Below are positions 37,246 through 50,300 of a DNA stretch of 64,000 nt, in pieces. A program made the position numbers and the translations under genes. Position 1 is the first letter of the stretch. Each line of letters opens with the position of its first letter. The stretch is taken from NCBI GenBank assembly GCA_963277665.1, contig OY728125.1, positions 1,712,456,889 to 1,712,520,888 on the forward strand. Direction: 5' to 3'. Below the pieces are notes generated by a model, which saw only the letters and a program-made list of their open reading frames with translations, was not told the DNA's origin and did no database searches. This DNA comes from Viscum album (taxonomy: Eukaryota; Streptophyta; Magnoliopsida; Santalales; Viscaceae).

Positions 37246-38985
37246 ATTTTTTTAAATTGTCTACTTTTAATCTAAAACCTTTTTAGAATCGAATAATAAT
37301 GTATTTAAGGATGTACCTTTCATTGAGATGTCATAATAATTTCCCAATGGTCAATATTTAGTTAGTTTCTAATATATCAAACTATAACACAATTATAGAG
37401 GATCCAAAGACCATAACCCTTTAAATAAAAAACCAGTTTAGTGAAATGGTTTAATATGTTATTAATATACGTTGTGTTTCCTCATAATATTATCTTTTCA
37501 CCATAGTATTAAGATAATTTAATTTAAATACTTATCTTCTTATATAGATAAGTAATTCCCTACAAGTAGAATATATTAATCCTAAAGTAACACATATTTA
37601 AAATGATAAAAATGAGGAAATTTTATAAGGTGAATAAAATATGTTTTAAGAAATTGGAGTACTTGCGAGTAATAGAAACAATTATTAAAGTTATATTAAA
37701 AGGCCTAAGATTATTGGTTTGATATAAATCATTTATTCATCCTATTGACCCCAACATTTCAATTTTAAAAAAAAATTATTAGGGTCACTATTTGATATTA
37801 TATGTTGATTGATGTAGATATGAGTCAAAGTGTTTTGCATGCATTCACGGAAATAATTTGGGAATAAATTAGTGTAACGTTATGATATTATTTTTCTATT
37901 TTACTAAAAAAATAAAACATTGAAACATTGATTTACTCTCAATTATCCCTTATAGAGTACATTAATATTAGATTATTATCAAATTTATTACATATTAATA
38001 GGCATTGAAAAGAGATATAGATTATTTTGGACACATATTATAATGAATCATCTAACGTATACTATGGGAAAGGTAAACCCCTACCATAATCTATTTATGA
38101 ATACTTCATAAACCAAGACAATGGAATTATTTTATCAGTTATCATGATGTGGAATTATATAATGTAGACATCGATAGGTAATATTGTATTTGATGTTATG
38201 GGTATTAATCACATTTATTTGGAATTGTAAATTTATAAATTATAATTTGAGTGAGGAAAATATTTACTGTGCATAAATTAAAATTTACCCCTACCATAAT
38301 TCTAGGATTGGTCATGATTCATGAGAATAAAATGGAATTTTATTATTTATAGTCATAATTTTATTTGATATTAAATGAAAATATAATTATATTCGTTTTT
38401 TAATCGGACAAATAGTTTTTGAAAATAGACTAAATGTATGGTAATAATGTTTATGTATGAATTAATGAAAATTTTTTAAACATTAAATTAGTATAATATA
38501 TGACATTGATTACCTATTTTCTTATATTTTTCTGGTTTAGAATAAAAAATCATCATCTTTTGTACCTAATTAAGGAATGCATTCAATGACCCTTAATTGT
38601 ACAGAATAATATGGCCAAGTCAGAGGTATGAGTTTTAGGGATTTAGATCATGTATTTTATTATAAATCAAATAAATATAGGGATAAAAATGTAAAGAAAT
38701 GTAATGTATTCCCAAATAGATGATGTTAGTGGAAAATTTAATTAGTAGTCTAGATTGTAAGACCAGAAGGGATCATGGGGAAAAACAACCACAATAAAAG
38801 TACATGATGAAACATACACCTATATTCAAGGTTATTCATTCCTCTAAAATGAATTTTGTACCCATGGTAATTTATTTTTTCATAACATTTTATGATAAAT
38901 GTTAATTAAAAACCTATTGATATCCTAGATGTACTAAAATTATTCATTGAAAAGTTTATTGTGATTTATATCTGTAACCCCACAA
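37246..38985 (+). other. AT-rich stretch between CACTA domains
   Basis: It lies between the transposase C-terminus and a second CACTA-type domain and is probably internal to the same element. No domain or splice structure is readable. Confidence 0.45.
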
Positions 38986-39260
38986 TCATAAATTTTTTTT
39001 GATGGGTATAATCTATAATATCGAAGGAGATGATATTTACAATAAGAAATTTCCAGAATATCAAATGATAGTATGGATTCATGTATATCCTTTGTTGAGA
39101 ACAATGTTACATATTCCTATTTCTGGTTTGGATGTTTACATTATTGAGAATTATATTGGAATGTTCATGGAATGGTCATGTAGTCTTATAAGGATACATA
39201 AAAATAATAAAGTATGTCTTTTAAAATTTATTTATATAAAAAACCATTAATAATTTGGAA
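38986..39260 (+). pseudogene. Fragment of a CACTA second ORF (DUF8039-like)
   Basis: An 83-codon open stretch begins M-G-I-I-Y-N-I-E-G-D-D-I-Y-N-K-K and continues with a P-I-S-G-L-D-V-Y-I-I-E-N-Y-I-G-M-F-M-E-W segment. The order G-x-(I/V)-x-x-x-(E/D)-G-D-D-x-(I/V)-H-N-x-x-L, then P-I-P, then V-x-D-A-x-G-x-x-V-x-W-P, is what I know from the domain in the second protein of plant CACTA elements, next to TNP2. Position 1.7 kb after the transposase, in the same orientation, supports it. A Ulp1-like protease often follows in these proteins; I cannot confirm one downstream. Confidence 0.55.
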
Positions 39261-42200
39261 AATATATCTAAACTATAGTTTGTTATTATAGACAGAGAAA
39301 TAGATGGAAAAATTGAAGGTCACGTAAAAGTAATCTAGAGAATTAACAAATAAATCAAAAGGACCTTCAAAGAGTACCATCATGGTACCAATTCAAAATT
39401 TTAATTTATTAAAATAATAAACTCATTTGAATAAAACATTCTATGGATAAAATATCATCTATTTTTTATTTTGATACTAAATTAATGGAGATGCCAGTAC
39501 AAACCAATGACATTAAACATAAGAGTTTTTTATGTTAGCTTGGTATAAAACTTAGTAGACACATAGTAAAATCATAGGTAAACTCAAATAATTATTTCTA
39601 CCTTTCTATGATCCTTGTATATGCTCATAGGGTACACACATGAGATTTACTAAAAAATCATTGTTCTTCAAACAATTAAATAAATTCTCAAGATTGAATG
39701 GCATGGAGAACCAATTATAAATGTGTATATGAGGTTAATTTTAATTTTTTTTACCATAATAGACCTTCCATTTTAACTATTGTTATATACTATTCATAGT
39801 TTCAAAATCTATATATATATATATATAACTATTTTGTGAAGGTCATACCGTTAAACAAAAAAAATTGGGTAATTTTCCATTATGTTACTATTATACAATA
39901 TTTTTCAATTGAATCTAGAGAAATATCATTGAATGGTAGAGATGTTAGATGTAATGTATGAACTAAAAACAATTAATTTCATTATTCTGTTAATACATAT
40001 AATATTGGTGTAAAACTCGGCATTATAATTTATATTCCCATTATGATCAATTAAGATACTTTGAAAATTTATTTTTTTAGTTCGATACTATGGCTATTCA
40101 AAACATATATCACCCATGGTGTCCCTTATAAATATATAATACACTAAATTCATGATTTTATAAATAATGATCAAATATTATGTTTATATTATATTTTAAT
40201 TATAATTTTCTTATGGTATGATGGTTTGTACTTGTTAAAAAAATTATGTTCTCAGGAAGGATAATGTGCACCAGAATCCTATGTATTACATAAAATGTAT
40301 AATTATTAATAAATATATAAAAATATTTAACTATTAAAATATATATTAAAATATACTAATTAATTTTCACAATATTCCAATAGCAGTAAAAACAAAAGTA
40401 ATTAAAATTATTATGGTTATTAAATTTTAAAATATATGAATGACTTTTTTATTTAAATAATAAACATCCATCCATTAAATATAATTCATTATTATAATTA
40501 ATATTTTATTTAAAATATTTATTAATCATTATATATATATATATTTCTAGTATATATAGGATTATTGAAAATAAATATTTTCAAATGATAAATTCGTGGG
40601 AATCTTACACGGTATTAGAATGTTTATAGACATATTGAAGCCGTGATTTCTTATCAAATATATATTTTTTCACATAAATCATAAAGGATTTGTTTATCTA
40701 CTGATTAGTTAGTTAATATTCTTATCATTATAATATAGTGAATCAGAGAGTTAATTTATAATTTACAAAATACATAAAATTTAGAATAAGATAATATATA
40801 TCAAGTGTAATTTTAGATAATTATTGTATTATTATGTTATGGATGTTAGATTAGGATCACATGTTCTCTAAAAAGTTATTATAATTATTTTTATTTTGAC
40901 TCATATCTATTTATAATATTATAAATATTAAATTCGAGGGTGTAGTGGAAAAAACCCATAAAACCCTCTAATTAAATTGAAATAATACGATAAGAATCAT
41001 TAATGTATTATATTTCATATCCTATTAGATGGCATGTCAGACATATTCTATACTTGAAATAATGGAAGAAGAAATTTTAACGATATAATATTCATTTGAA
41101 ACAAGAATAAAGGGTCAAATAAAACAAGTCATACTTGGATTTACCTAAAATAATATGGTTAATGACAACTAATATATTTTTGAAATTTTTTAATATGCAC
41201 TATATCAATCCATATTTTAGTTTTATAGGATTTCCAAAAATCACACATTTAGTGTTTTTAAAATATATGTAACACATTTAACAGTTATAACCCAGAATAT
41301 TACTTGGATATATGTGAAATCATAATAAAATAATATTTGAATTATTTTCATCATATATTAATGGGTTACATGTCAATTTGATGTGAAGACTGTTGGGAAT
41401 GATTAAATTCTATTTTTTTAAAGAAATAAGTCATTAGAAACATAAATCATGTGGTCAGAAAAAATAATACAACCTCAAAAAAAGATTAATTGTTTGGTAT
41501 TTATCCATTATACTAAATTTTCAAAAGTTTAAATTTACGCCACATCATTCAATATGTTCCTACTAAGAATGGTTTCTATGAGGACATGGTCTTAAATAGT
41601 TCGGCTGGGAATCATTTTTTACATCTAGTAAACCACATTTAATTTTATTTATGTATCTTTTTTTATTGTTTGTGGTTTTTTTTATTGTTTTTTATATGTA
41701 ACTCTTCAATATGAATTGTGTATTGAAGGATTAAATATTTTCCCCTTTAGAATCAAACTTTATATCAAATTAATTTCATCTTGAATGCATCAATTTTTTT
41801 CTTCTATCATAGATCATTAATTCTATAATCAATAAAAGGAGTGAAAATAGTTAATTAACAAGGATTATTCATTTAAAACTCCTCGATAATAAATATATAA
41901 AAAATAAATGAATAATAACTCTAACTGGGATGTGATTTTAATCTTTAAGAAGCAATATAAACAAGGTATGGTGAAATTTATATTCTCATTGAATCATTTA
42001 GAAAAGATGATGCAGTTAGGTACTGATTAGTAATATCTCTATTATTTATTTGTTTATGTATAATAGTTATGTAATACATTTAATTTTGCATCTATGGACT
42101 TTTTATGCAATGTTGGGGAGACAAAAAATTCATTTATAGATTATTATTTTATTATATTTATTATAGTAAGTTATTTTTTAATCAAGCAGTCACTTATATC

Positions 42201-42379
42201 ATCTTTTTTCCACTCAATTCATAATTTTAAAATGTTGTTTAAGGCTAGAGAGTCCCATGAAACTAATATTTTATTTCAAAATTATCCTCAAAAAATCAAA
42301 AAAAAAATAAAAGATTATTTTGATATCTTGATAGATTATTTTAATTATTAGTGATTCATTTTTGGGAAAATGGATTCAA
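39261..42379. other. AT-rich intergenic DNA, nothing recognised
   Basis: Highly AT-rich sequence with short (AT)n runs, for example around 39810-39830 and 40530-40560. A plus-strand frame at 42094-42351 (85 codons, with a hydrophobic middle and lysine-rich end) has no recognised relative and no supporting context. The 3' end of the CACTA element may lie in here. Confidence 0.5.
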
Positions 42380-44126
42380 CAACATGCAAATCTAACAAAA
42401 GGTGTTTCTAGTGTAAAAAAAATTGGTTATTTATAATATCAAATTATCATTTTCTACAATGACATTAATCATGTATTCAAAAGGGAGAAAAAATTATTTA
42501 TTCATCTTAATAGCTCTGGAAATTAATCATTGATTCATTAGAGACATGTCAAAGTTAATGACAAAACAATATTATAGATGGTGGGCCTAGATTGACTAAC
42601 ATTTCATGTTTTCAATTTAAAAGATATATTTTTTTCAAAAAAATCATTCGATTATCAAAAAATCATATTCGTTCATATGATCATGGAAATTTAGAAAAAT
42701 AATCAATTATTTATTTTTATAGTTATTAATTAAACAATCCATATACTTATACACAGTCTGTATGGTAAGAAAAATATTTTGTTTTTTATTTCATAAATGA
42801 TATTCAAGTTCAGAAATCAATCTCATACAAAAAAACAATAAAATACATCTGTATTTTCATCATATTTTACGATATAATATAATAATTACATTCTAAAATA
42901 TAGGAATTTACTGAATATAAATATGACACAAGGTGTTGTTGGTGTGACTGAATGTGTGTGCTTTTATTTAAATGTGACTATTTAGTCAAAAAAAACTATT
43001 TCATATAATCAAAATCAATCAAAGAAGAATAGATGGCCTTGATAGAATATTTTAGTGATGAACAATTAATTTTTAAATTTATAAAAATCTACCACTTTTA
43101 TATTCATGGCACGATGAGGACAATATGACTAAAATATCATATTCCCTTTAAAAAAGATTTTTTAGTTCAAAACTCACATAGAATACTAAAAAATATGACA
43201 AAACACTACAATTATCATCATAATTTTTGAAAAATATTTGTCATTAATTTATATGTGTTATAATTGAACCCAAATTAATCCATCAAATGATGTTGTTGGA
43301 AGGAATGAAAGTGCATTTTTAAGATTTAAAAGTCACATTTTTTGTCTAAAAAGCACATCATGTACTCAAAACTATGAAAATGAACTGTTATTGAGATGAA
43401 ACCATAATAAAATTATTCATGTATCATTTTTTAGGTGTAAGTATTAACTTCAAGTCAATCCACGACATGATTTTCCTGTTATGACTGAATGTGAATGTTT
43501 TTATTTCAAAATAGAATTTATTTCAAAATCAGTATCACATTAACAATACAATAAAAAAAATCATATTTCATTATATTATAAAAAAATATTTAAATATCAT
43601 TTGTAATTATTAAGAATTTTTCATATGCCAAACTAAAACATGGTGTGTTTAGTTTGAATATAAGTGTGTTTTTTCATTTAAAAGATACAATTTCATTGAA
43701 ATTGGGTATCACATAATTAAAGATAATAATAAAAACTCTGATTTTCTTGATATATTATAAAAAATATTATGGATTCCTTTATTATGTGTAGGTAACATGT
43801 AAATTCAGATCATGTTATAGACTATATGTATAATGTGCATGTTTTCATTTAAAAATTTTATTTTAGTTAAAAATGAAATTCATATAAATAACTAATCAAA
43901 TAAAATATGACTATCATTATACAATATGTAAAAGTTGCATAATTCATTTTTTAAGTGTGAGAAATAACATCACATCAATATGACATAATATTCATTTTTT
44001 ATGATTTAAATTGAATGTCTTTATTATAAAGTGACATTTTTAGACATGCATCACAGAATCGAAATCAATAAAACATGCTCTTATTTTCATTATAAATTTT
44101 TTAAATACTCAATTATTCATTTTTAG
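42380..44126. repeat. Divergent tandem array, period about 178 bp, ~10 units
   Basis: Equivalent points in successive units fall near 42400, 42578, 42757, 42931, 43112, 43291, 43471, 43641, 43811 and 43984, so the period is 170-181 bp. Each unit has the same order of blocks: GTGTTGTTGGT-like, then TGACTGAATGTGTGT, then TTTTATTTAAAA, then a TCAAAAAT...CACATAATCAAA block, then AATCAATAAAA, then TTTCATTATATTATAAAAAATATTTAA, here given in pieces. An ATTCATTTTTAAGTGTGAGTA block ends the unit and CAAGTCAATCCA follows. Units are strongly diverged but collinear. The last unit is truncated near 44126. The array may be an old satellite or an internal array of the neighbouring CACTA element. Confidence 0.78.
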
Positions 44127-44799
44127 TCCCCATGACACCCTAATTGGAGAGGGAGAAATCATGGTGTCAAAGTTATTTTGATATAAGGATATTGTTCTTA
44201 TGTTAGTTGTAAAACATTAATCCAATCATATTTTATGATAAAAAATCAGTCACAGATAAATATAAAATTATAGAGAAACAAAATAAATTTTACTTGGATC
44301 ACCATGATGGGATATTTTTTAGGAGAATTCATCAATTAAGTTTCAATCATACCAAAATCCAATATGCTTAACTAGTATTTGTGAATACAAATAATTCATC
44401 CATAGTCACTGTATTCTAAATTCTCTACCATTAAATGTTTTTAATAGATTATACAATTCCTTTCTTGTATCACCTACATCAACTCCACCAGTAACACATT
44501 TATGATCCTGTCATATTCTAGGAATTTCTATCCCTATTTTTTTCTTAAATCTTTTCTTTGGGTTTTGATTTCATATTTAGAGTTTTTCATTTGAATAATC
44601 ATTGTCTTAGAATGCATGGAAACTTGAGAAATACTAAATATTATCTATGATAAGTGATTTTTTGGAGAAAATGAATTAATGATCATAGATGTATACTTGT
44701 ATTAGTTAATGGAGTATGGGTATAAATGGGTTAAGCGCTTCCTGAGTTCATGGAGAGTAGAAAAACATTAAAATATGTTTAGATTGTTTAAAAGGAATA
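44127..44799. other. AT-rich spacer with a short inverted pair
   Basis: Just after the array, CATGACACC and, 25 bp on, GGTGTCA form a short inverted pair around 44139-44175. Otherwise nothing is recognised. The 5' LTR of element B begins somewhere near the right end. Confidence 0.4.
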
Positions 44800-46780
44800 A
44801 GGGTTGAAAAATAAACTATATAGAATTTACCGACAGTGTAATGTTCTTAAACATTGTTTAGATGATCAGGGTTATTAATTAAATATATCAAAGGCAACAT
44901 GTTTTTCGTAGTATTACATTAAAACATTTACATTATGTTTAATATCATTACTCATCATGTAAATACATGACCTTTTATTTTAAACATGATTTTCAACTTA
45001 TTTCTCATTTTTTGTATTCATCACTTCCCATATCGACCTCATGATTCTCTCCAAATGATTTTTTGTTTCCATAATCCCTTAAAAAAATACCATTTTAGTG
45101 AGTGATCCCTAGAAAGTCATTTCTGTTAGGTTTCTTCCTTCTATTTATTCTTCTCCAACATTTGCATTGAAATATTTTGATATATTTAATTTTAGGTTTT
45201 GATTCTGGTTAGTTTTGATTTAGGAATCTCTTTTCAATCATCTGCACCTTCTTACTCAAAGTAATTTTCCATTGGATGTGTTGTTGGATTATTAGTTAAA
45301 GGCATGCTGCCTAAATCAAAAACTTATGGTTTGATAATTTCCATGTTTATGGAATATTGTGACTGTACCATTGTTGCACGCACCAAAATTATTTAAGTAA
45401 ATGAATGGAATTATTCAATGAATAAATTTGGTTTTAGAAGGATTTGTATTAGGTTTATGGATACCCATGGTGTTATCAAGACAATATTTTAATTTAATTG
45501 GAAAACATCTTAATGTATGTTTAGTATGACATGTGAACTAGGGTAATTTATTATTATAATATCCATAAATTTTGTTCTATTTATTATGTATAATGTTATC
45601 AATCATTTTTGAATTAAATTTAGATGAATATTAAATAAGAATTACAATTCTGATAACAAAACATTGATAATTGTGATGTGATATTTTGATAACAATGCTA
45701 TATGATAGGGAATGAGTTTCACACTATAATGCTTATATATTGGTTTCGGCCCTAGAAATAGTGAATTAATATGTTTTAATATAGATATTGGGTGGGCTCG
45801 GCCCTTTCCCATGTATTAATTATTTTAGAATATGGGTTATTCACAGTCCCATACTCAGGTGCTTATAGGGATTAATCCAGGATGTTGTAATTCTTATATG
45901 TATTTGAACCATATTTTTGTGTGTGGTTATATCGTGGTTATATCTTTGTGATTTGCATGGTCGTAAGACTACAAAATAAATATTCTAACATTGAACTGAA
46001 TTAGGTTATTTTACATTGTTTATATGGTTATATATGGAGGGGTCATAAGATATGATTAGAGATATTTGAGTATGGTGTTGATGTAGTTTATTTTACCTTG
46101 GTTATATAGTTGTGGTTGGGATATTCGTAAGAAAATATCAGAGATATATCAGCATATAGACGATGAAGTTTGAAGTTTTATTTTATTAATTTTTAAATTA
46201 ATTTATATAGCTTGTTATTGGGTGATTTCATTGACTTCATATCAGATATTTTTGGTTTAGACATAGTGAAGTCGACCTACTGAGTTATACACACACAATA
46301 TTTTAGTCATAATTTGTTATCCAATCAGATATCATGGAATTAGGTTTTTAAAAAGGGAAATGAACTTCCTCTTGATGGCCTTTTTATAGATGGGATTAAA
46401 TTAGAGATGAGACCAATATAGGGATCAGAAACTGGGAAATTTATCCATTTACATGAGTATTCAACTATTTTTATTATGTTGTTATATCGTGGAATTTAGT
46501 GATATTCAATAACATCAAAACAATATTTCTTAATATTTTTAAGATTATTTTTTTGGTCATTTATTGTTGTCTTCTTCAATATTTTTACCTTTTTATTTCC
46601 ATTATATTATGATTTTCTTGTACTTATACGACTCTTCATCCCAGTGGTATAATATCCATATCATTCATTTCACACCCTCACTACATGTCGATATCATATG
46701 GAATATGGGGGGCACACTTGATGTCTCGTAAATAACACCTTTATATAGTGATAGAGGGTTCCGGATTGAGGGACATTATA
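44800..46780 (+). repeat. 5' LTR of element B
   Basis: The right end is fixed at GGACATTATA (46780) by alignment with the C LTR terminus ...GGACTTTACA, followed in both by A(A/T)GTTGTAT. A TACTGAGTTATACACACAC signature at 46278 and an ordered block after it (TTTAGTCATAATTTGTTATCCAATCAGAT) match the C LTR at 62895 and beyond. A GTTAGGTTTCTTCCTTCT block near 45130 matches the GTAAGATCTTCCTTCTC block of C. The left end is not resolved. Confidence 0.6.
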
Positions 46781-47021
46781 AAGTTGTATTAGTATAGAAT
46801 GTTTTCCTTTATTTTGTATTTATTTTTCAGGAAATATATAAAATATACTACGATATTTTGCGATGTGGTAATGACATGTTTATTGGAGTATCTAACCCAT
46901 ATATGGGGAAAAATCTGAGTGATCGGGGTTGGTATTATAGTTGTGTTGTGTGCTTGTTATAGTTTATGTTATTTCACCATTTTTGAATCACATTTTTTGT
47001 GAGGTTATTTTTTTTATCATA
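46781..47021 (+). other. Primer site and leader of element B
   Basis: Immediately after the LTR, TTGTATTAGTATAG stands where C has TTGTATCAAATGAG. Both are eroded Met-tRNA primer sites (TTGGTATCAGAGC). The leader also matches C in a TATCTAACCCATATATGGGGAAAA block. A second primer-like word, TTGGTATTATAG, at 46929-46940 is probably coincidental. Confidence 0.55.
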
Positions 47022-48400
47022 ATGTCTCACGAGAGTTTTACTCCTAACAATGTATGGAGGAACATGATAATACAAGCATCATAATAAGCACAGAGGGATA
47101 CATTGATGTGAATTATTCATTATGGGGGCATAAACCTTTTTTCCATGTGATATATACTTTATCATATAACTATGAAATGCTATGTAAATTTTATTGGATA
47201 AATGATATTGTTAGTTGTGATACTCTAAAATACCAGTAATCCTTGTTTATAGAACCTAAAATCTATTGGATCTTTGTTGTAGTCGCATTTTGGTGTTGAC
47301 CTTGTTATGTTCTTGTTTTCTAAGGTGTTAAATTTTATTTTAGAGAAAAAGACTCCTCCATATCGTCAACTAATGAAGTTGGAGACAAGAAAACAACATG
47401 ATTATAATGTATTTAAACCATCGATTTGTTTAGTTCCTGAGGAGTTGATGGATGTTCAGCTTCATGAAAGCTTCTTTTTGGTAATGTGATCCATGGAATG
47501 GGATACTGCTTATACCATTCATTCCATTTCGAATATGAAAAGAGAATTTATTCTACAGTATCTACATATGTTTACTAGGGAAGGGGGAAACTATACACCA
47601 TTGTTCTAGATTGATTCGGTCTATATAATCTTTAATCATGTCATGAAACCCAGGGATTCGAGGCTGAATCTCATTGTGTATATGATTCATGGACCATCCA
47701 AGCAGGGGTAGGATATTCTGGAGGATGATGGGAAGAAAAATGACCTATCTTGAAAGTAATATGATTCTATGTTCCTTATCTACTTTTATCCTGAGACATT
47801 GCGGGATGAAAAAGATCAAGAGTTCATGAATCTAAAGAATGAGGGGTTTTCAAGGATAGACAATACTTGGCATTGTACAAACTGATATCACATTGCTCCA
47901 TAATTTTATGCTAATGAGATCCAAAGGGTGGGACATTTCATAGATGATCGTTATTATGAGATATGGTCATAGGAAAACAATTTCTTATTAGGAATATTTA
48001 AATATGTGTTGAATTAGGCACTCATCATGGAAGGTAATTTGATAGAGGCATCACGGAGAGGAAAGGATACTTTAGTTGGGAAATATAGGATTTCATCATT
48101 TTTTTGTTAGAAGCATTGTTTGGATAGATTCCACCAATTTATTAGTTGGAAGAGAATTCAGTTAACTGTACAACCATCATAAGATCTCATTCTGTTCTGA
48201 TGTTATATGTGTGATATGTTTCATCACAATTTCATATTGTTTCCTAGAATCATAGTTGAGTGTCCCATATATAGAAACCTATTTCATCAACTAATGTTAT
48301 ATGAGATCATTCTAAAGTATACTTGGGGAAGAGGATCAGTATATAAAGTAAATTAGGAAGGGGCTTAGCTAACCATCAACAGTCTAGTAGTTGGATTTCC
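47022..48400 (+). pseudogene. gag: Element B gag remnant
   Basis: A possible start Met lies at 47022. Around 47700-48110 the fragments resemble a chromovirus capsid: an L-R-x-x-K-x-Q-E-F-M-N-L-K-x-x-G-like segment after the F-P-x-x-x-R-D-E-K motif, and near 48060-48090 a K-D-T-L-V-G-K-Y-R stretch after the capsid. No intact CCHC knuckle is visible near 48200. A 60-codon frame (47307-47489) is part of this degenerate region, without a recognised domain of its own. Confidence 0.5.
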
Positions 48401-49100
48401 ACAGGCCCCTTAGGCCGAGATAGGGGACATGGTACCCCAATTTATGAGAAATACTAACAATGAATGGAAAAAGATTAGTTTTGTAAAAATGGATCCCATC
48501 GGAGAGGGAGAAGTCATTTTCACGTGTTGTATAATACTCCAGATGACATAGATGCAAGATCATCTACTTTAAGAGGTATGATTAACATATAATCTACCTT
48601 AACATCTATTTTTTTGATATAGGAGAATAAAAAAAATTAATATCTACAATATTTACAACTAGATTGGTCTTGGATGTTGAATTATTATATTATTTTTTAA
48701 CCATTGACACACCATTGCGAGTGCGGTCACAGGGTATCAAATGATACAATATTTGTTCTCTTAAGATAGGTGGTTACCGTTTCTTTGAAGAATCACTCAT
48801 GGTACAAATGAAAACATTAAACATTATTCATTGTATGTAATGGTTATTTATCTTATGGGATCATATCATCTATTATAGGAGTATATTTAACTTTATTTCT
48901 CTAGAAGTAAGCATCTACTATCACAATGGTGAGTGGTATCTTCTGGCTGGCCATGCAGGACTAATCAAATTGATATTAAATTTTATCATGGTTTAGATTA
49001 CCTATAATACTCAAGATAATAGTTTAATATATAAGTATTATCTTTCACATGTATTATAAATTTTTTTGTATGTTTTCATAATGATTTCTAATGCATAGCT
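48401..49100 (+). other. Element B, protease region expected, not recognised
   Basis: Between gag and RT an aspartic protease should be encoded. I cannot find the D-S/T-G motif. The text is AT-rich, with short frames only. Confidence 0.4.
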
Positions 49101-50000
49101 CCAGATCAAGAGATCGATTTCATGATCGAGTTGGGGCTGATAGAATTACCAATTTTTAATCTAACTTACAGAATAGAACCATTAGATAAATAAGAAATTA
49201 ATGTATTATTTGAAGATATGGAATCAATAGGCTTTAAATGGGATATTAAATCTTCTTGGGGATATCCAATTATCTTTACAAAAAAGAATGGTGAATAATT
49301 GTGCTGATGTGTGGATTATCAGATGTTGAACTAGATAACATTCTTGACTAGTATACTCTTCCACTAATTAAGGACTATTTTAACCAGTTGATTGGTGATA
49401 ATATCTTCTAAAATATTGACTTGAGGTAAGGATATCATCGGTTAAGGGTGAGACTAGCAGATATATATCAAACTAAATTTCAGAGAAGGTGTGGAAGGTA
49501 TGAATTCATAGAGATGTCATTTGGTTTTACTTGGTGTAGGTAGTATTCAGGAACATAATTAAAAGGATATTTCCCTATTTTATGGGTCATTTTTTGGTGG
49601 ATTTCATCCACAATAACATAGTGTATTCTCATTCCATATATTATCATTCCAAACATCTTTATATCATCTTGAGTACATTCCGAGTGTGTTATCTTTACGC
49701 CAAGATAACCAAATGTTGTTTCTAGATTAAATAAGTGTACTTCTTGGGCCATGTAATCTTAGATGGAGTGTTAGTGGACCTATAGAAAATTACAGTTGTG
49801 ATTTCATTGGAACTACCCTATATCATATTAAAAATTTATATATTTTTGGGATTAGATAGTTATTATAGAGAATTTCATCCAATATTCCTCACTTTTGGTA
49901 GATCCAATTTCTAGAATAACCAAAAAAAGGGTGAATATTGTTTATTCTAATTATTATGAGATTTATTTTCAGGAGATGAAAGGCTTTCTGAACTAAGAAC
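49101..50000 (+). pseudogene. Element B reverse transcriptase remnant
   Basis: Ordered matches include a stretch near 49310 like C-x-D-Y-R-x-L-N, then I-D-L-R-x-G-Y-H-R-L-R-V-R (49418-49456), then R-R-C-G-R-Y-E-F-I-E-M-S-F-G-F-T (49483-49530), equivalent to R-T-R-Y-G-H-Y-E-F-L-V-M-P-F-G-L-T. A V-D-F-I-H-N-N-I-V-Y-S-H segment around 49597-49632 stands in place of the catalytic [20 protein letters not shown] is seen near 49740 and L-G-L-D-S-Y-Y-R-E-F near 49845. The catalytic D-D pair reads H-N, so the enzyme is dead. A minus-strand frame at 49480-49752 is its shadow. Confidence 0.85.
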
Positions 50001-50300
50001 CTATCCCCACATTACCAATTCCATGTAAAGCATATATCATGTACTGTGACATATCCTTTGTTGTACTCAAAGAATTTCTAATACAGTAGGATTGAGTTTT
50101 TATTTATTGATCTAGGAAGATGAGATGACATAATAGGAATTAAAAAACTCATAAACTGGAGTTTGTATCAATGATATATTCCCTGATATTTTGGAGAAAC
50201 TATCTCTTGTGTTAGAGGTTTGTGGTATACATGGATCACAATGTCGTCAAGTATAACATTCATATCATGACCTTAACCTTCGATATAGGTGGTTGGTGGA
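50001..50300 (+). pseudogene. Element B RNase H remnant
   Basis: Y-I-M-Y-C-D-I-S-F-V-V-L-K-E-F-L-I-Q at about 50030-50085 matches the first RNase H block (F-V-V-Y-x-D-A-S-x-x-G-L-G-x-V-L-M-Q). Around 50220-50260 V-Y-M-D-H-N-V-V-K-Y-N matches Y-T-D-H-K-S-L-K-Y. The frame is broken between them. Confidence 0.72.

Noticed and set aside
42094..42351. 85-codon plus-strand frame as a small membrane protein
   Set aside because: It has a hydrophobic middle only because of T-rich codons, no relatives that I recognise, and no promoter or gene context.
46929..46940. TTGGTATTATAG as the primer-binding site of element B
   Set aside because: Alignment with element C places the LTR end at 46780 and the primer site next to it; this word lies 150 bp inside the leader.
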